Origin: Austropuccinia psidii
Taxonomy: Eukaryota; Basidiomycota; Pucciniomycetes; Pucciniales; Sphaerophragmiaceae
Direction of reading: 5' to 3'
Length of the DNA: 64,000 bases
Assembly (NCBI GenBank): GCA_023105745.1
Contig: JALGQZ010000001.1
Coordinates: forward strand, 50,157,662-50,221,661
Both the position numbers and the translations under genes were made by a program. Below, in pieces: positions 12,149 through 24,041 of this stretch. The notes below the pieces were generated by a model, which saw only the letters and a program-made list of their open reading frames with translations, was not told the DNA's origin and did not search any database. Position 1 is the stretch's first letter; the number at the start of each line of letters is the position of its first letter.

Positions 12149-13973
12149 TGTGAGCCTTGAGGTATATTTTACATACCCAAACAGGCCACAATTATCTTAA
12201 AAATAAATTTTGAACTGTGCATAACCCATAAATCATGCATATATTCAAAATTCATAATTTTTGATTTCAGAAAAGATGAATAGCTTTGTATTGAGTAGGT
12301 AAATCCATGAGTTTAAGGCCAGATTTGGATTCTACACAAAATTCACCTAGGGTAGCTCCATAGAGTGAATAAGCTCAAATGAACTCTTTGAGGTGTTAAT
12401 ATGGAAAATACTTCAATACCACATCATCAATAACACATAAAGCATCTGTGAAAAATCTTCTTTTTCTCAATTTCACGCCAAAATAATGGGAATGTGAGAA
12501 ATCCCATGTTACATATACACTAAGAATAGTGTTATGCATTTTTGTGGCACTTAATATTATAGTATTCTTACATTCAATTTTAGGAAACCCATAGTGGATA
12601 TCTTGAAGCTTGAATTTTTATTTTGACGTGAAAAATAGTCAAGGAGGACAAAAGACATCAAAGAGAGCCAGGGTACCCAACTTCTTAGGCCTCTGAGTTG
12701 TGGACAGCTCCAAAGCTTGGATCCATGGCTGATAATGGCCCAATTAGTAAACTAAAACCTTTTGGGAACTTGGTTACCATGTTACAACTTCAGTAAATCA
12801 TGAGAAAATAGCAATTAACCTGCTATTTTGACATGCCAAGGAGGTAAAGAGCAACTTAGACTCCTGTAACCAGGTCAATTCTTGATGACTTTCCATGGAT
12901 AAACCCCAAAAGAGTAAGTAAAACCGTTTTTGGACTAGTATCCATTTGTTGACCTCATAGCAACCAGCCATATACTGGTATTTGCAATTTTCCATAGAAA
13001 TGAGGTAAAAACTTCAAAAATTCTTTAAAAATACAATTCTTAATCAATTTTTTTGAAACTTTCAGCCCCAATTGAGAATTGTTCACTTCATTTAAAAACC
13101 AAAAATAATTATACTTTTGTTGGAAAATTAAAAGTTTTACTTACAGTCCATTTCTGAAGATTCCATGTGAAACACAGAATCTTTAAAAATTTACAGAAAA
13201 TACATTCTTTGATGGAATTTCCAATAAAATTGATAACTTTGAGAAATCAATGATTATTTTGGAATAACAGAGGATTTACAGTTGTTACTCCTTTTATTCT
13301 TAACTATAAATGGGTTGGTAGTCACGTAAAACCCCAATTAAGTAATTATGATAATGTTAGGTGACAACAGATGATGCAATCAATAATTCAAAAACATTTA
13401 CTGTTTTCTCACACACTGGGCTTTTAGTTGCTCTATGGCACGCCTCTGTGAGCTGTCTTAGACTTAAAAGAGGCGTTCTCTTGCTGTTTTTTCCAAATCA
13501 TCACATTATTCAAATATAACTTTAGTACCAACCAGTAAGTATTATTTAAAACTATTCTATAAGTGTTTCATTCTTTCAGAAATCAATCAGAAAGACTTGA
13601 AGTCATATAAATCAACTATATATTGTTGTATTCTTGTTATAAATCAATTTTGAGTAATTTATCATAATTATTAAAGTTTTTCTCTAGTGATAGTTTTCTT
13701 CAAGAGTTATCTTTATAATTATTCTTGGAAAAGATAATCATATATTAAAATAGTTTTATTATTTTGATAAAAGAAGTTTTTATGAAGAAATTCTTCTTGT
13801 AGACAAATACTGCTTACTGTTATAATCACTAGTAGTGTAAAACACATAAAATTAATAATTGATTAATTATTTAATTTTGGTTATAATACTTTTTAATATT
13901 ATATTTCATAAGAACAGTCATAGTATTGTTAATTAATAGTAATATTATCAACCGTTTCATAGACACATTTTAA
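12149..13973 (+). mobile_element. 3' LTR of element B
   Basis: Starts TGTGAGCC just after a purine-rich tract (GGTTGGCGGGAA) and is alignable with both D1 LTRs throughout. Its end (CATAGACACATTTTAAA) is a decayed form of the CATAGTCACATCTTACA terminus in D1. The R-region splice-donor-like site CAGTAAGTATT is retained at about 13530. There is no protein-coding content. Confidence 0.85.
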
Positions 13974-14081
13974 ATATAATCAGGAAGTACTTGCTGATGT
14001 TGTGAATATAAGTGGAGTTAAGTTTGAATACCGCCTTCTCCTAGTAGAAGTTGTGACACTTGAACCATATCTGATGAATGG
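13974..14081 (+). pseudogene. Short coding-like remnant between two LTRs
   Basis: About 108 bp separate the B LTR end from the next LTR start. One frame is open across it for about 34 codons (EVLADVVNISGVKFEY and so on). It may be a scrap of the original target DNA or of another element. It is too short to identify. Confidence 0.25.
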
Positions 14082-15757
14082 TGTGAGCCTTCCAGTATAT
14101 TTTAAATTCCAAAATGGGCCACAATTGATATTAAACTAAATTCTCAAATATGCATAATGCATAAATCATGCATTTATCCAAAATTTACCATTTTTTATGC
14201 AAAAAAATATGAATAACTATTGCATGAATTCAGGGCCATTTTCTGATTATACACCAAATTTACCGAGGGTAGCTCCTCAGAGTGAATAAGCTTAAATTAA
14301 CCATATGAGGTGGTAATATGGAAAATACTTCAATACCACATAAAAGAATGGTGAACATGTTTGTTTTTCTCAATTTTACACCAAAATAATGGCAATGTGA
14401 GAAATGCCATGTTATGTATACACTACGATTAATGTTATGCATGTTTGTGGCCCCTAAAAATACAGTATTATTACATAAGGCTTTGTTACAACCATAGTAG
14501 ATATCAGTCTTGATGCCTTAATTATTATTTTTGACATGAAATAGCAAAGGCAGACAAAACAAATCAAAGAGATCCAGAAGACCCAACTTCTCACTCCTCT
14601 AAGGTGTGGATAGCTCCAAAGTTTGCATCCATGGCTGATAATTTCCCAATATTTATAATCAAAATCTTTTGGAACTTGGTGACCAAATCAATGTCCCATC
14701 AAATCATAAGAAAATAACAAATAAGCTTCTGTTTTGACCTGACCAGGAAGTAATGAGCTACTCTGACTGCTGTAACCATATAAATTCTAATGATTTTTCA
14801 TGCTTAAGCGTTGAAAGGGTAATAAGAACCATTTTTGGAGTAGTATCAATTCATTTACCTCCTGGCAACAAGCCAGTACTGTGATATTTGCAGTTCTACA
14901 TAAAAATAAGTTGAAAAGTTCAAAACTTTATTAAAAATACAATTATTAATCAATATTTCTCAACCTTTCAGGACCCATGGAGAAAGTGACTATCCAGAAA
15001 AAAACCAAAAATAATAATGACTTTGTAATTAAAATCATAGGTATTACTTACAGTCTCTTTTTCAAAATTTTGCACCTGAAACACTGAGTCTTCAAAAATT
15101 CACATAAAACACAACCTGAAAGAGAATTTCCAATAACATTGGTAAATTTGACAAATTAGTGTTTCTTTTGGAATAAAAGAAGATTTACAGTTGTTATACC
15201 ATTATATCTTAACCATAAATGGGTTGGTAGTCACATAAAATGACTCAATTGAGTAATTATGATGATATTGTGTGACAACAGATGATGAAATCAATAATCC
15301 ACAGAACAAAATAGGTTTCTAAACAAGTTGTGCTTCATTTTTCTCCATGTAAGGAATCAGTGAGCTGTTGTTTACTTAAAAGAGGCCTCCTCTTTCTGTT
15401 TTTTTCCAAATCATCTTATTATCCACTTGTGGCTTTAGTACCAACAAGTAAGTATTGGTTAATTCTTTTCTTAAGTGTTTTGAATATTTGAGAATCAATA
15501 AGGAAGTAGTTAAATCATAGGAATATATGATTTCAAGTAGTATTTAACTATCATATTGTTGTATTACTGTTATCATACCATTTTTATTGTCTAAATCCAC
15601 ATTTTAATCTGTCAAATCACTCTTCCAGTTATTTGAAAGGATTATTGGAGTACTAGTGAGTGTTTTGACTTAATTTTTGAATTTACTCTCTAGTAATGGT
15701 TCTCTTCAAGAAACATCTTTAGAATGATTATTGCAATATATAATCATCTATTAAAAT
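14082..15757 (+). mobile_element. LTR2: old D-family LTR, cut by element C
   Basis: Starts TGTGAGCC and follows the D1/B LTR along its length, but with more substitutions. CpG sites kept in younger copies appear here as CpA or TpG (for example TGACATG for TGACGTG). It stops at 15757, where element C begins, and lacks about its last 270 bp. The missing end is not found on the far side of C, so the locus has been rearranged. Confidence 0.8.
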
Positions 15758-17169
15758 TGTCAGCCTGTGACTCAAACCAGAGCACAAGCATGACAGCCAA
15801 ATACCCTAAATCAATGGTATAGCCAAGATAACACCAAAACATTGAGCTGAGCTAAACCATCTCAAAAAGTATCAAAGGAAAGAGGAAAGTCACCTCTTTT
15901 CAAATATACAAGTCCCATCATCATAGGACAAAGAATAACAAAGTTATTCCTGCTCAAAGTTGTTGCTGGACATGAACCTTAATTTTCACCTCTCATCTGA
16001 AATACAGAGTAAGAGGCTTAAACTCATCAAATGGGTATTTAAAATGAAGCTCCGAGCCAGGGATATCCAATGGCACCAGCCAAACTGAGCTAGCACAAGT
16101 ATTACAGACGGTATGGTCAAATTCAGGCCAAATAAGGGTGAATAAAATATTCACCTCCCATCTAACTTCTACAGTTTTAGTGTGAGATACTCAAAGTGGG
16201 GTCTTTTTGGAAACAGAAAAATCGGAACTCTCTGATGGTGCCATTTATTTCCCCATATCTCATCTAGAACAAAGGTTATAAGGCAAACAAGCCCAATACC
16301 ACTTTTTGCCTAAAACCAGCATTTGTACAAACATTTGTACATGGGATAACTTTGCCATATTTAATGCTAAACATAGCAAATGAGGTACCATTGTGGAGAA
16401 CACATGGAGGGCTACACATGGAACCATTTTTGAGGTTTATACTCCAAAAACTGACAAAGGTATAGCTGTTTTAAGGTCAAAATCACACAGTTTGGCCAAT
16501 ACAGCCTTACCATGGCATAATATTGAACAACCATGATTAAGAGGTGTCAAACAGACAAAGAAGCTTGTTTTTAATTCAATAACTCATAGTTCATTCAATA
16601 TAGGTCCCATACAGGTTGTGTACAGAATTCTACACGTCATACACGCCATAATCAGGCTGTGTGGTCCCCAGATGAAATTTTTCACCCTGTATTGGTGAAA
16701 ACTGCCCAGATGTGGTTTCAAAACCACATCTGAGCCCAATAAAGGCTATCAAGGCCTTTTAAAAACAACAATTCTGTCCTGGAGAGTGAAAAATCTTCAC
16801 TTACTCTATGTGAAAAGGTCTAGCAGCCTTTTCACCCCATTTCAGGATAAAAGGAGGCCTTTTCACTGCCAGAAAAGGAATTCCTATCCTGCTCTTGAAT
16901 TCCTATGTAGTACAACTGTCAAAAACAGTTATACTCTTGGAACATGATCAGGGTATACTATAAACTTTAGTATTTTAGTCTTTTATTATTGTAACCCAAC
17001 AGATAAAGGTGCACCCAGGGCTTTCAATGGTGCTTACCACCACTAATTCTCATTAGTAAAGCCCTTTTAGTTTATAATTAAACCTTTTTAATACTTTTTA
17101 TCTGTGTCACAGTCATATTGAAAGTTGTAAATAGCCTTATTACTTCTTTATCATAAACTCATCCTGACA
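15758..17169 (+). mobile_element. 5' LTR of element C
   Basis: Runs TGTCAGCCTGTG...CTGACA, 1412 bp, with terminal TG/CA. It is homologous to the LTR at 46725-48106, to the solo LTR at 49796-51218 (inverted) and to the partial LTR at 62932-64000 (inverted). It holds two strong hairpins at about 16676-16732. In the 3' copy a TATAAAAG lies just downstream of these; here the same site is TATCAAGG, so this promoter looks weakened. Confidence 0.92.
16676..16732 (+). promoter_or_regulatory. Paired hairpins in C-family LTR
   Basis: Two inverted repeats lie back to back. The first has arms TTTTTCACC and GGTGAAAA with a 7-nt spacer. The second, at 16707-16732, has perfect 12-bp arms (CAGATGTGGTTT) and a 2-nt loop. 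The second is also perfect in the LTR at 63390-63415 and has one mismatch at 47677-47702. It sits just upstream of the TATA-like position, so a dimeric factor site or cruciform is plausible. Confidence 0.6.
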
Positions 17170-17190
17170 TTTTGGGGGCCTAGCTATGTT
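17170..17190 (+). promoter_or_regulatory. Candidate primer binding site, element C
   Basis: Immediately after the LTR end is TTTTGGGGGCCTAGCTATG. D1, D2 and E have the near-identical TTTGGGGGCCTGGCC right after their LTRs. The position fits a primer binding site, with TGG pairing to a tRNA CCA end. I could not assign the tRNA. Confidence 0.6.
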
Positions 17191-17789
17191 TTTTGACTTC
17201 TTTGGACCTTACAAGTGAGTTTTCCCTTGTATTTTCTCTACTCTGACATACTTGATATATCTTTTCAGGCCTAATTTTTTAAAAATCAATATATAAAACA
17301 CATATTTTTTATATATTTCAGTGGTATATGTTATATACCACTAATATTTATCTTTTTTAATCATATTGTTGTGTGGTTGATTACAATTTAATCACCACAA
17401 AACCCTTATTTTTGGCGTTCTTTGCATATAAAAACACTTTATGCCATTAATACAGTCCTTTTTTTTAATTATATAACAAAACATCTTGTTGTAAAACCAA
17501 CAGTTGAGGCGTGGTTGGGTGCATTGTTAATTCAATTACCCTCTTACATACCACTTTTATCAGATTATATCTGCTAATTACAAGTTATTCTGTGAGATAC
17601 TGGCATACAAACAGTGTACCAGATATCTGTAAGCTGTATTTTTGACATGAAATTGTTAATTAAATTACACTGTCATTAAAAAAGGGTATATTGTAGTAAC
17701 ATACAAGCCCAGAGGCCATTCTTAGACGTGCAAACAGCATTTTAAGAAGTCTTAGGTGACATTAAGCCCTCTTTTCTGGTTTGATTCAG
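17191..17789 (+). other. Element C leader
   Basis: About 600 bp of AT-rich leader lie between primer site and first ORF1 exon. Near its start ATGTTTTTTGAC runs into CCTTACAA followed by GTGAGT, a strong 5' splice-site match at 17214-17219. Using it with the acceptor at 17789 would join an A to TG and create an ATG. No other conserved frame is visible. Confidence 0.4.
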
Positions 17790-18857
17790 TGGAAGAAAAC
17801 TACATACCACTTGAGACCCAGTCACAGGTAAAAACACTAGTGACACCCTCAGAACCAGAACGCAACAAGGGAAAAGGAAAGAGGCATAGTGAAGGCCTCA
17901 TAACACCAAGAAAGTGGACACCCATTGCCACTCAGAGGAATAGAAAACCATGAAACTCTGCTTCAATAAAAGGTAAACCAGCCGAACCACTTGTACAGGG
18001 AAGATTACCATAATGAACCCAGTTGTAACCTTTAAACGTAAATTGCCAATATCAGCAGACAAAGAGTTTGTACAAGGCACAGTCAAAGGTAAATACCCTA
18101 AGAACATGAAGTTTTTTACTGCTTCCAAACACTGATATGTCACCTGTACATCTCAGAAACCTTGGCTTCCAAAGTAACCAACCAGAGGACAGAGAAGGCG
18201 TGTCCAAAACCAGAAGACCTGGAAGAGGACACCTTGGACACAGTGGTGGATGGCAAGACACTGAGGGAAATCATACCCACTCTGCCATTCACTTTCCAAT
18301 TCAACAGGAACCTCAAACCAGAGGACTGGAAAGATATGGATCAAGTTCTTCAGCTCCACCAACTCTTCAAAGACTTATTTCAATTGAGCATGGACAACAA
18401 GAGGTTCAACCTTGCATCCCACTGCGCAGAACTTGGAGCAAGTTGCCAGAAGATTTCTCTCAAAGAGATAGAATTCAGAGACCTTATGGTAATCACCAAA
18501 GGTTGGAATCCCACCAGGAATTTCAGACTCCTGGAGGTGAGGGCAAACAGGATAAGGGAGAATCAAGCCACTATCCAAGCTATAGAACAACACCTGACCC
18601 AGACAGGGCATACTCAGATTCCTTCAGACTCACAAGAAGCAGGCCAAATCAGCTCTCCAGTGGCTTCACACCATTCAGAAACCAACAGATCAGTGGCCAA
18701 CAGTCACCATTCTTCACAATCCCAGGAAGTTTCCAGGAGAAGACAAGGATACAATGGCAAAAACAAGACCACCTTCAGCCAGAGGAAGAAAGAATCAGAC
18801 CCAATTATCCAGAAGCTGTTGGATTTGGTGAAAGAAGTGCACAAGAACCCAAATTAG
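17790..18857 (+). pseudogene. Element C ORF1 (spliced, overlaps gag)
   Basis: Inferred exons are 17790-17972, 18023-18088 and 18157-18857. Introns of 50 and 68 bp start GT and end AG, and both junctions are phase 1. The last exon is open for about 233 codons to a stop at 18857 and lies in the +1 frame relative to gag (start 18137). The first exon has one in-frame TGA at 17951-17953, so this copy is damaged. The product would be hydrophilic, with a long probably helical middle and a basic, Gln/Ser-rich C-terminus ending LLDLVKEVHKN. I do not recognise a named domain. The same layout recurs in D1, D2 and E, the main reason to believe it is a real gene. Its function is unknown; a Gag accessory or RNA-binding role is only a guess. 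Confidence 0.6.
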
Positions 18858-19793
18858 TTGTAAATAACTCTAGAATCAGTAGTTCCATTAATAGAAATAT
18901 TACCCCCAATCAGATTGATCACAATGTTGTCACACCTGAGAATACCCTAAACAGTGATTCACTGTGGTTACAAATGTCCCAATTTGCTGAGAAAACTCAA
19001 AAGCAGTTTGCAGAACTCCAAGTAAGCCAGGAGAGGATGAAAACATTAACATCATCCATGGACAAAATTGTCAAAAATCTGCAAGAGGGACATGCTCAGT
19101 TGAGCAAAGCCTCTGAAGAGACCAATAAAAGGCTGAATCTAGTATTTGAAGAACAACACCACAGAAAAGGGGACAGGCACTGTCTGGGTCAATACATAAA
19201 CAAACTGTTTAATGTCTACCATAACATGAAGCCCCAACCACAAAGGCATGTTATGGATAATCCATATCATCAAGATGAAATCAAAACAGATGCCTTGTTG
19301 ATAAATAAGGAAAGATCTCCATCACAATACCAGGATGGAGATAATATGTCTTATTCAGAGAAGGAAGCCCTGAAACAGCTTCCTGAGGCCTCAAGCTGGC
19401 CCAAATTCTCTGGAACAGGAGAATATGATCATATGGAGCTCATAGGCTATATTGATGGACTCTTCATTGATGTACCAAGCATTCCAGACTACTGGATTAA
19501 TGTAAGAATCAATACAGCAGTGAAAGGAAATGCTAGTATATTGTACACAGAAATGAAATAAATTCATGGAAGAAGAAGTTGGCCATGGTCAAAGAGTCAA
19601 ATAATCCAAAAGTACAGCAATGGTACTTGGATATGGAAAAATAACCTGACTTTTGAAAATGACAAATACTCTGTGGACAAAGATCCATATGAATGGTGTC
19701 TCAGACAGTCTAAAAGACTTAAAGCCATTGATCCTCAAATGAAAATTCAGATGAGGAATAATAAAGTCCTGACACAAATGCCAGGAGAACTAG
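18137..19793 (+). pseudogene. Element C Gag, 5' part
   Basis: The ATG at 18137 lies inside the inferred second ORF1 intron. About the first 240 residues overlap ORF1 in another frame and are low-complexity (Ser, Gln, Arg, Pro, Gly). From about residue 270 a coiled-coil-like stretch (SQFAEKTQKQFAELQVSQ...) precedes the capsid domain (LPEASSWPKFSGTGEYDH...). A TAA at 19559-19561 stops the frame after 474 codons. Capsid homology continues in frame beyond it to 19793, where a solo LTR is inserted. The rest of Gag resumes at 21635. Confidence 0.8.
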
Positions 19794-21629
19794 TGTAAGG
19801 TGTGGATATTGAACTTTGATTAAAAATCAAGTACTTTTCCTGTCCTCAAAATTTGTATAAGGTAAAAATAAAGTAAAAATAGTAAGAAATATTATTTTTA
19901 AGAGAAAACACGCCAATTTTATTGCTTATAGCTTTATTAGGATAAAACCATAATACTATAACGGTTTATTGTTTTACCAACAATAAAAATTTATCCAAAA
20001 ATACTTTACAAGAGATATTTAAGGCTACAAAAGAAAATTCTTCAAGAGCAATTTCAATTGGAATTAATTGAGAAAAGGACTGAAAGCAATCAATTGAAGA
20101 AAAGAGTCTTCAAAAATAATATTAAAGAAAAAAAACGCCCAATAGTGACCAGAGGGAATTTGGAAACAAAGTGACAAAGTTAACAGTGATGAAAGATGCT
20201 TTAATTCACTTTTGGAGTGTTTCAGGGGTAAAAATGATTATAAGAGTTAAAAACAATGATTATAATGATTTTTTCACGTGGTTAAAAGGTTCAAAATGAT
20301 CAAAAAAGGTGGTTGTAATCTTTTATTGATTGGTTTAACGGTGTTTAAACTAATTATAAAAGGAAAAGATTCTAACATGAAGAGAAAAGTGGGGCAAAGA
20401 AGACATTCTTTTATAGCCATCAATTTTCTTACTCCAAAAGTAAAATTTACTCTTGTCAGTCGTGAAAAACATTCTGACAACAGGAAATCCAATTATGGCA
20501 TCATTGAACCCTGGTTTAGACCAAAAAAGGGCTGGCTTTAGCCATTTTTTGCTATTTTCAGCCATTTTAGACCCTTAAATAAGCCATTACTATAGCAATT
20601 CCTGGTCTAGAGACTTCAAAAACCGTCAGAATGTGTGTAAGAGACTTAGAAACCAGTTAAAACTGTTTTTAATATGATTTTTTCATCTTAAGCGTAGTTT
20701 TACCCTCTTGGCAACAGCTAAAACTACCCCAGTTGGTATCAAAACCTCATCATTAATTGAGTTCACAGACCCTGTAGCTCAACTCCAGGCCAAAAGTTAT
20801 GAACCTTTGCGTGAATTTTGACACCACACGCCTGTCAGCAAGGATTTTGGGGGTCTGGCTCCCCCTTAGAGCTAGAGTTCCTTTCCCCCCCCAATTTTAA
20901 TCTTTCCGATTTATTTTTTCCTTTAATTCCTCATCATGTCTTATAATTGTAACTTACATATGTATTTTGATTGAATTGTACAGTAAAATACAGTAATAAT
21001 CGAAAACTCATATGTAAGTCAAAGCTCACTTATTTAATACATGTGCGCATTTTGACATTTCAATTGAATTCAATTGAAAATACTTCACTTCCTCATAACT
21101 TCTAAACTAAACACAATACCTCAATTTTAACACAAAAATTGATGTTTAACACCACATGTGGTGTGAATTAAATTGAAGTTTTGAGGATTTTCAATTTTTG
21201 TATTGAACATACTAAAAACTTAATTTAAGCTTATTTAGAGTTGAGTTACAAGAATTTCACTCAGAGGTGACCCCACCTAATTATTTATGAGGAATCCAAT
21301 AGTGTGATTATTTCTTTATGTTTATTTATTGGATGAAAATTTCTAATATATTTTATATAACGTTTTACCAAAAATACTTTAATTTCACAATTTTTATTAA
21401 AAATTCATTTTTACTTAATTTTTACAAGTAAAAATATAATTTCATAATTTTAAATTTTATTGCAATTTTATTTTTAAATTATAATTAAACTTTGATTTTT
21501 AAATATAAATTTGTATTTATATTTCAATTTTCATTTTTATAATATCAATAAATTCATTTTATTTATATTTGTATCTTAATTTATCTTTTGTGGTCTTTTG
21601 GGTATATGAAAATACCTCTGAGGCTCACA
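19794..21629 (-). mobile_element. Solo LTR in element C gag (TSD ACTAG)
   Basis: An 1836-bp unit bounded by TG...CA. On the minus strand it starts TGTGAGCC and ends CACCTTACA. ACTAG occurs immediately on both sides (19789-19793 and 21630-21634), a perfect 5-bp target duplication, so this is a clean insertion later reduced to one LTR. It matches 1-1544 closely. On the plus strand it contains GGGGGTCTGGCTCCCCC, a hairpin resembling an inverted primer binding site. Confidence 0.93.
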
Positions 21630-21634
21630 ACTAG

Positions 21635-22122
21635 AGAATTCAGTGAAATGCAGATGCATCCACAATTGCACTCTAGATGACATTGCAAATACCTAACAAG
21701 ATGTAAGGAAAAGAAATCATATAGGGAAATAAACCCCATATAAAAGCAGTGGTTTCAAAGAGAAACAACCTTTCAGGGTGGAGCTTAAAGACAAACCCAG
21801 AGAAGGAGTGGCAGAAGTGGCAAACAATAAATATTCTTGACACAACTGTGGCTCAACGGACCAACATGCTAACAACTGTCCAAAGGCAAAGAAAAAAGTC
21901 TATGCCATTGAGAAAGTCCCAGAGGAGGAATCCCCAACAGAGGATTTTGACTCATACTCTATGGGTGATGCCATCAGAGAACAATCTGATGAAGAGAAAG
22001 ACCCAAGACAAGAATTTCTTGTGGAATACCAAGAGGAAACCCCACTAGAAATCCAGGACATACAGTTAGAAGCCGGCATGCCACAAGACACTGCCAACAA
22101 AAACTTGTGCAAACACACACAA
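21635..22122 (+). pseudogene. Element C Gag, 3' part with zinc knuckle
   Basis: Continues the capsid from the left of the solo LTR, then a zinc knuckle and an acidic tail up to the D1 insertion at 22122. The knuckle reads HNCGSTDQHANNC, and the codon expected for its first Cys is TGA (21838-21840), one substitution from TGC. Frame is then kept to the end of the fragment (KNLCKHTQ), where it joins the protease region at 42993 once D1 is removed. Confidence 0.8.
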
Positions 22123-24041
22123 TGTGAGCCTTGAGGTATATTTTACATACCCAAATAGGCCTTAATTATCTTAAAAAGAAATTTTGAATTGTGCATAACT
22201 CATAAGTCATGCATGGATGCAAAATTCATCATTTTTGATTTCAGAAAAGATGAATAACTTTTTATTGAGTAAGTAAATCCATGGATTTAAAGCCAGATTG
22301 GGATTCTACACTGAAATTCACCTATGGTAGCTCCATAGAGTGAATAAGCTCAAATTAAGTCTTTGAAGTGGTAAAATGGAAGATACTTCAATACCACATC
22401 ATCAATACCACATAAAAGATCCGTGAAATTTTTTTTTCTTAAATTCACGCCAAAATAATGGGAAAGTGAGAAATTCCATGTTACATATATACTAAGAATA
22501 GTGTTATGCATGTTTTTAGCACTTAATGTCATGGTATTCTTACATGGACTTTTGGTACACCCATAGTGGATATCTCACTTTCAGCTTAAATTACTATTTT
22601 GACGTGAAAAATAGGCAAGGGGGACAAAAGACATCAAAGAGAGCCAGGGTACCCAACTTCTGAGGCCTCAGAGGCGTGGACAGCTCCAAAGCTTGGATCC
22701 ATGGCTGATCTTGGTCTAATTGGTAAACTAAAACCTTCTGGGAACTTGGTTACCATGTCACAACTACAGTAAAACTTAAGAAAATAGCAAAAAACCTGCT
22801 ATTTTGACGTGCCAAGGAGGTAATGAGCTACTTAGACTCCTGTAACCACGTCAATTCTTGATGACTTTCCATGACTAGACCCTAAAAGAGTAATTAAACC
22901 CTTTTGGGATCCATATTCAGTGATTTACCTCATAGCAACCAGTGAAACACTGATATTTGCAATTCTACCTAGAAATGAGGTAAAAACTTCAAAAATTCAT
23001 TAAAAATTCAATTCTTGATGAGTCTTTCTGAAACTTTCAGGACTAATACAGAACTGTATTATCTATAGTACAACCAAAAAGAATTATAGTTATACTAGTA
23101 AAATTAAAAGTTTTTACTTACAGTCCTTTTTTTGACTATTCTACATGAAACACTGAATCTTCAAAAATTCACAGTAATTACATCCTGTGATGAAATTGGC
23201 AATAACATTGATAACTTTGACAAATCAATGCATATTTTGGAATAAAAAATATTTACAGATGTTACTCCTTTTATTCTTAACCATATTGGGGTTGGTAGTC
23301 TTGTAAACACATCAATTAAGTAATTATGATGATCTTACGTGACTACAAATGATGCAATCAATAATACAAAAAGGTTTATTGTTTTCTCACTCACTGGTTT
23401 TTCAGTTTGCTCCATGGCACTCCTCTGTGGGCTGTTTTTGACTTAAAAGAAGCCTCTTCTTGCTGTTTTTTCCACATCATCATCTTATTATCATTTAAAT
23501 CATTATTACCAACAAGTAAGTATTAGTTCCAGCTATTCTTAAGTGTTTTAAATCTTTCGGAATAAATCAGAAAGACGTGAAATCATAGAATCCAACTATA
23601 TATTGTTTTAATACTGTTATGAATCCATTTTGATCCTTAAAATCCACAATTCTACGTCAAATCTCTCTATCTTATCTTTCAATAAGCTCTTTCAAATATT
23701 AGTGCGTGATTTATCTTTAATTCTTAAAGGTTTTCTCTAAAATTAGTTTTCTTCAAGAATCATCATTATAATTATTCTTGCAAAAGATAATTATATATTA
23801 AAATAATTTTATTATTTTAATAAAAGAAGTTTTATTATTAAAATCTTCTTGTAATTGGTTCTAGTAGACAATTACTTCCTCACTGTTAAAATCACTAGTA
23901 GTGCTTAACACGTGAAAGCAATAATTCTTTAATTATTTGCTTGTGGTTATAATAATATTTTATTATTATATTTAATAAGAACCGACACAGTACTGTTGAT
24001 TAATAGTGATATTATCATCAGTTTCATAGTCACATCTTACA
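22123..24041 (+). mobile_element. 5' LTR of D1
   Basis: 1919 bp from TGTGAGCC to CATCTTACA. Near the start a GGTAT...ATACC inverted repeat is present. A consensus-like 5' splice site, CAACAA then GTAAGTATT, lies at 23516 in the presumed transcribed part. It aligns with the LTRs at 12149, 14082, 41152 and (inverted) 48657. Confidence 0.93.

Larger units (their letters stand above)
9100..13973 (+). mobile_element. Element B: 5'-truncated D1-type element
   Basis: Homology to D1 starts abruptly at about 9105, inside the region between protease and RT, and continues to the 3' LTR at 12149. The 5' LTR, ORF1, gag and protease are missing, and the break coincides with the right edge of element A. 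Either A inserted into B and the left part was later deleted, or B was truncated first. It carries many stops and two internal deletions. Confidence 0.8.

Noticed and set aside
12798..12995. Many 60-90 codon frames within LTRs (for example 12798, 14260, 22350, 41379, 51546, 54473, 61218)
   Set aside because: They recur only because the LTRs are homologous, have no protein-like composition and lie in U3/R/U5. Only the C-family antisense frame was kept as a finding.
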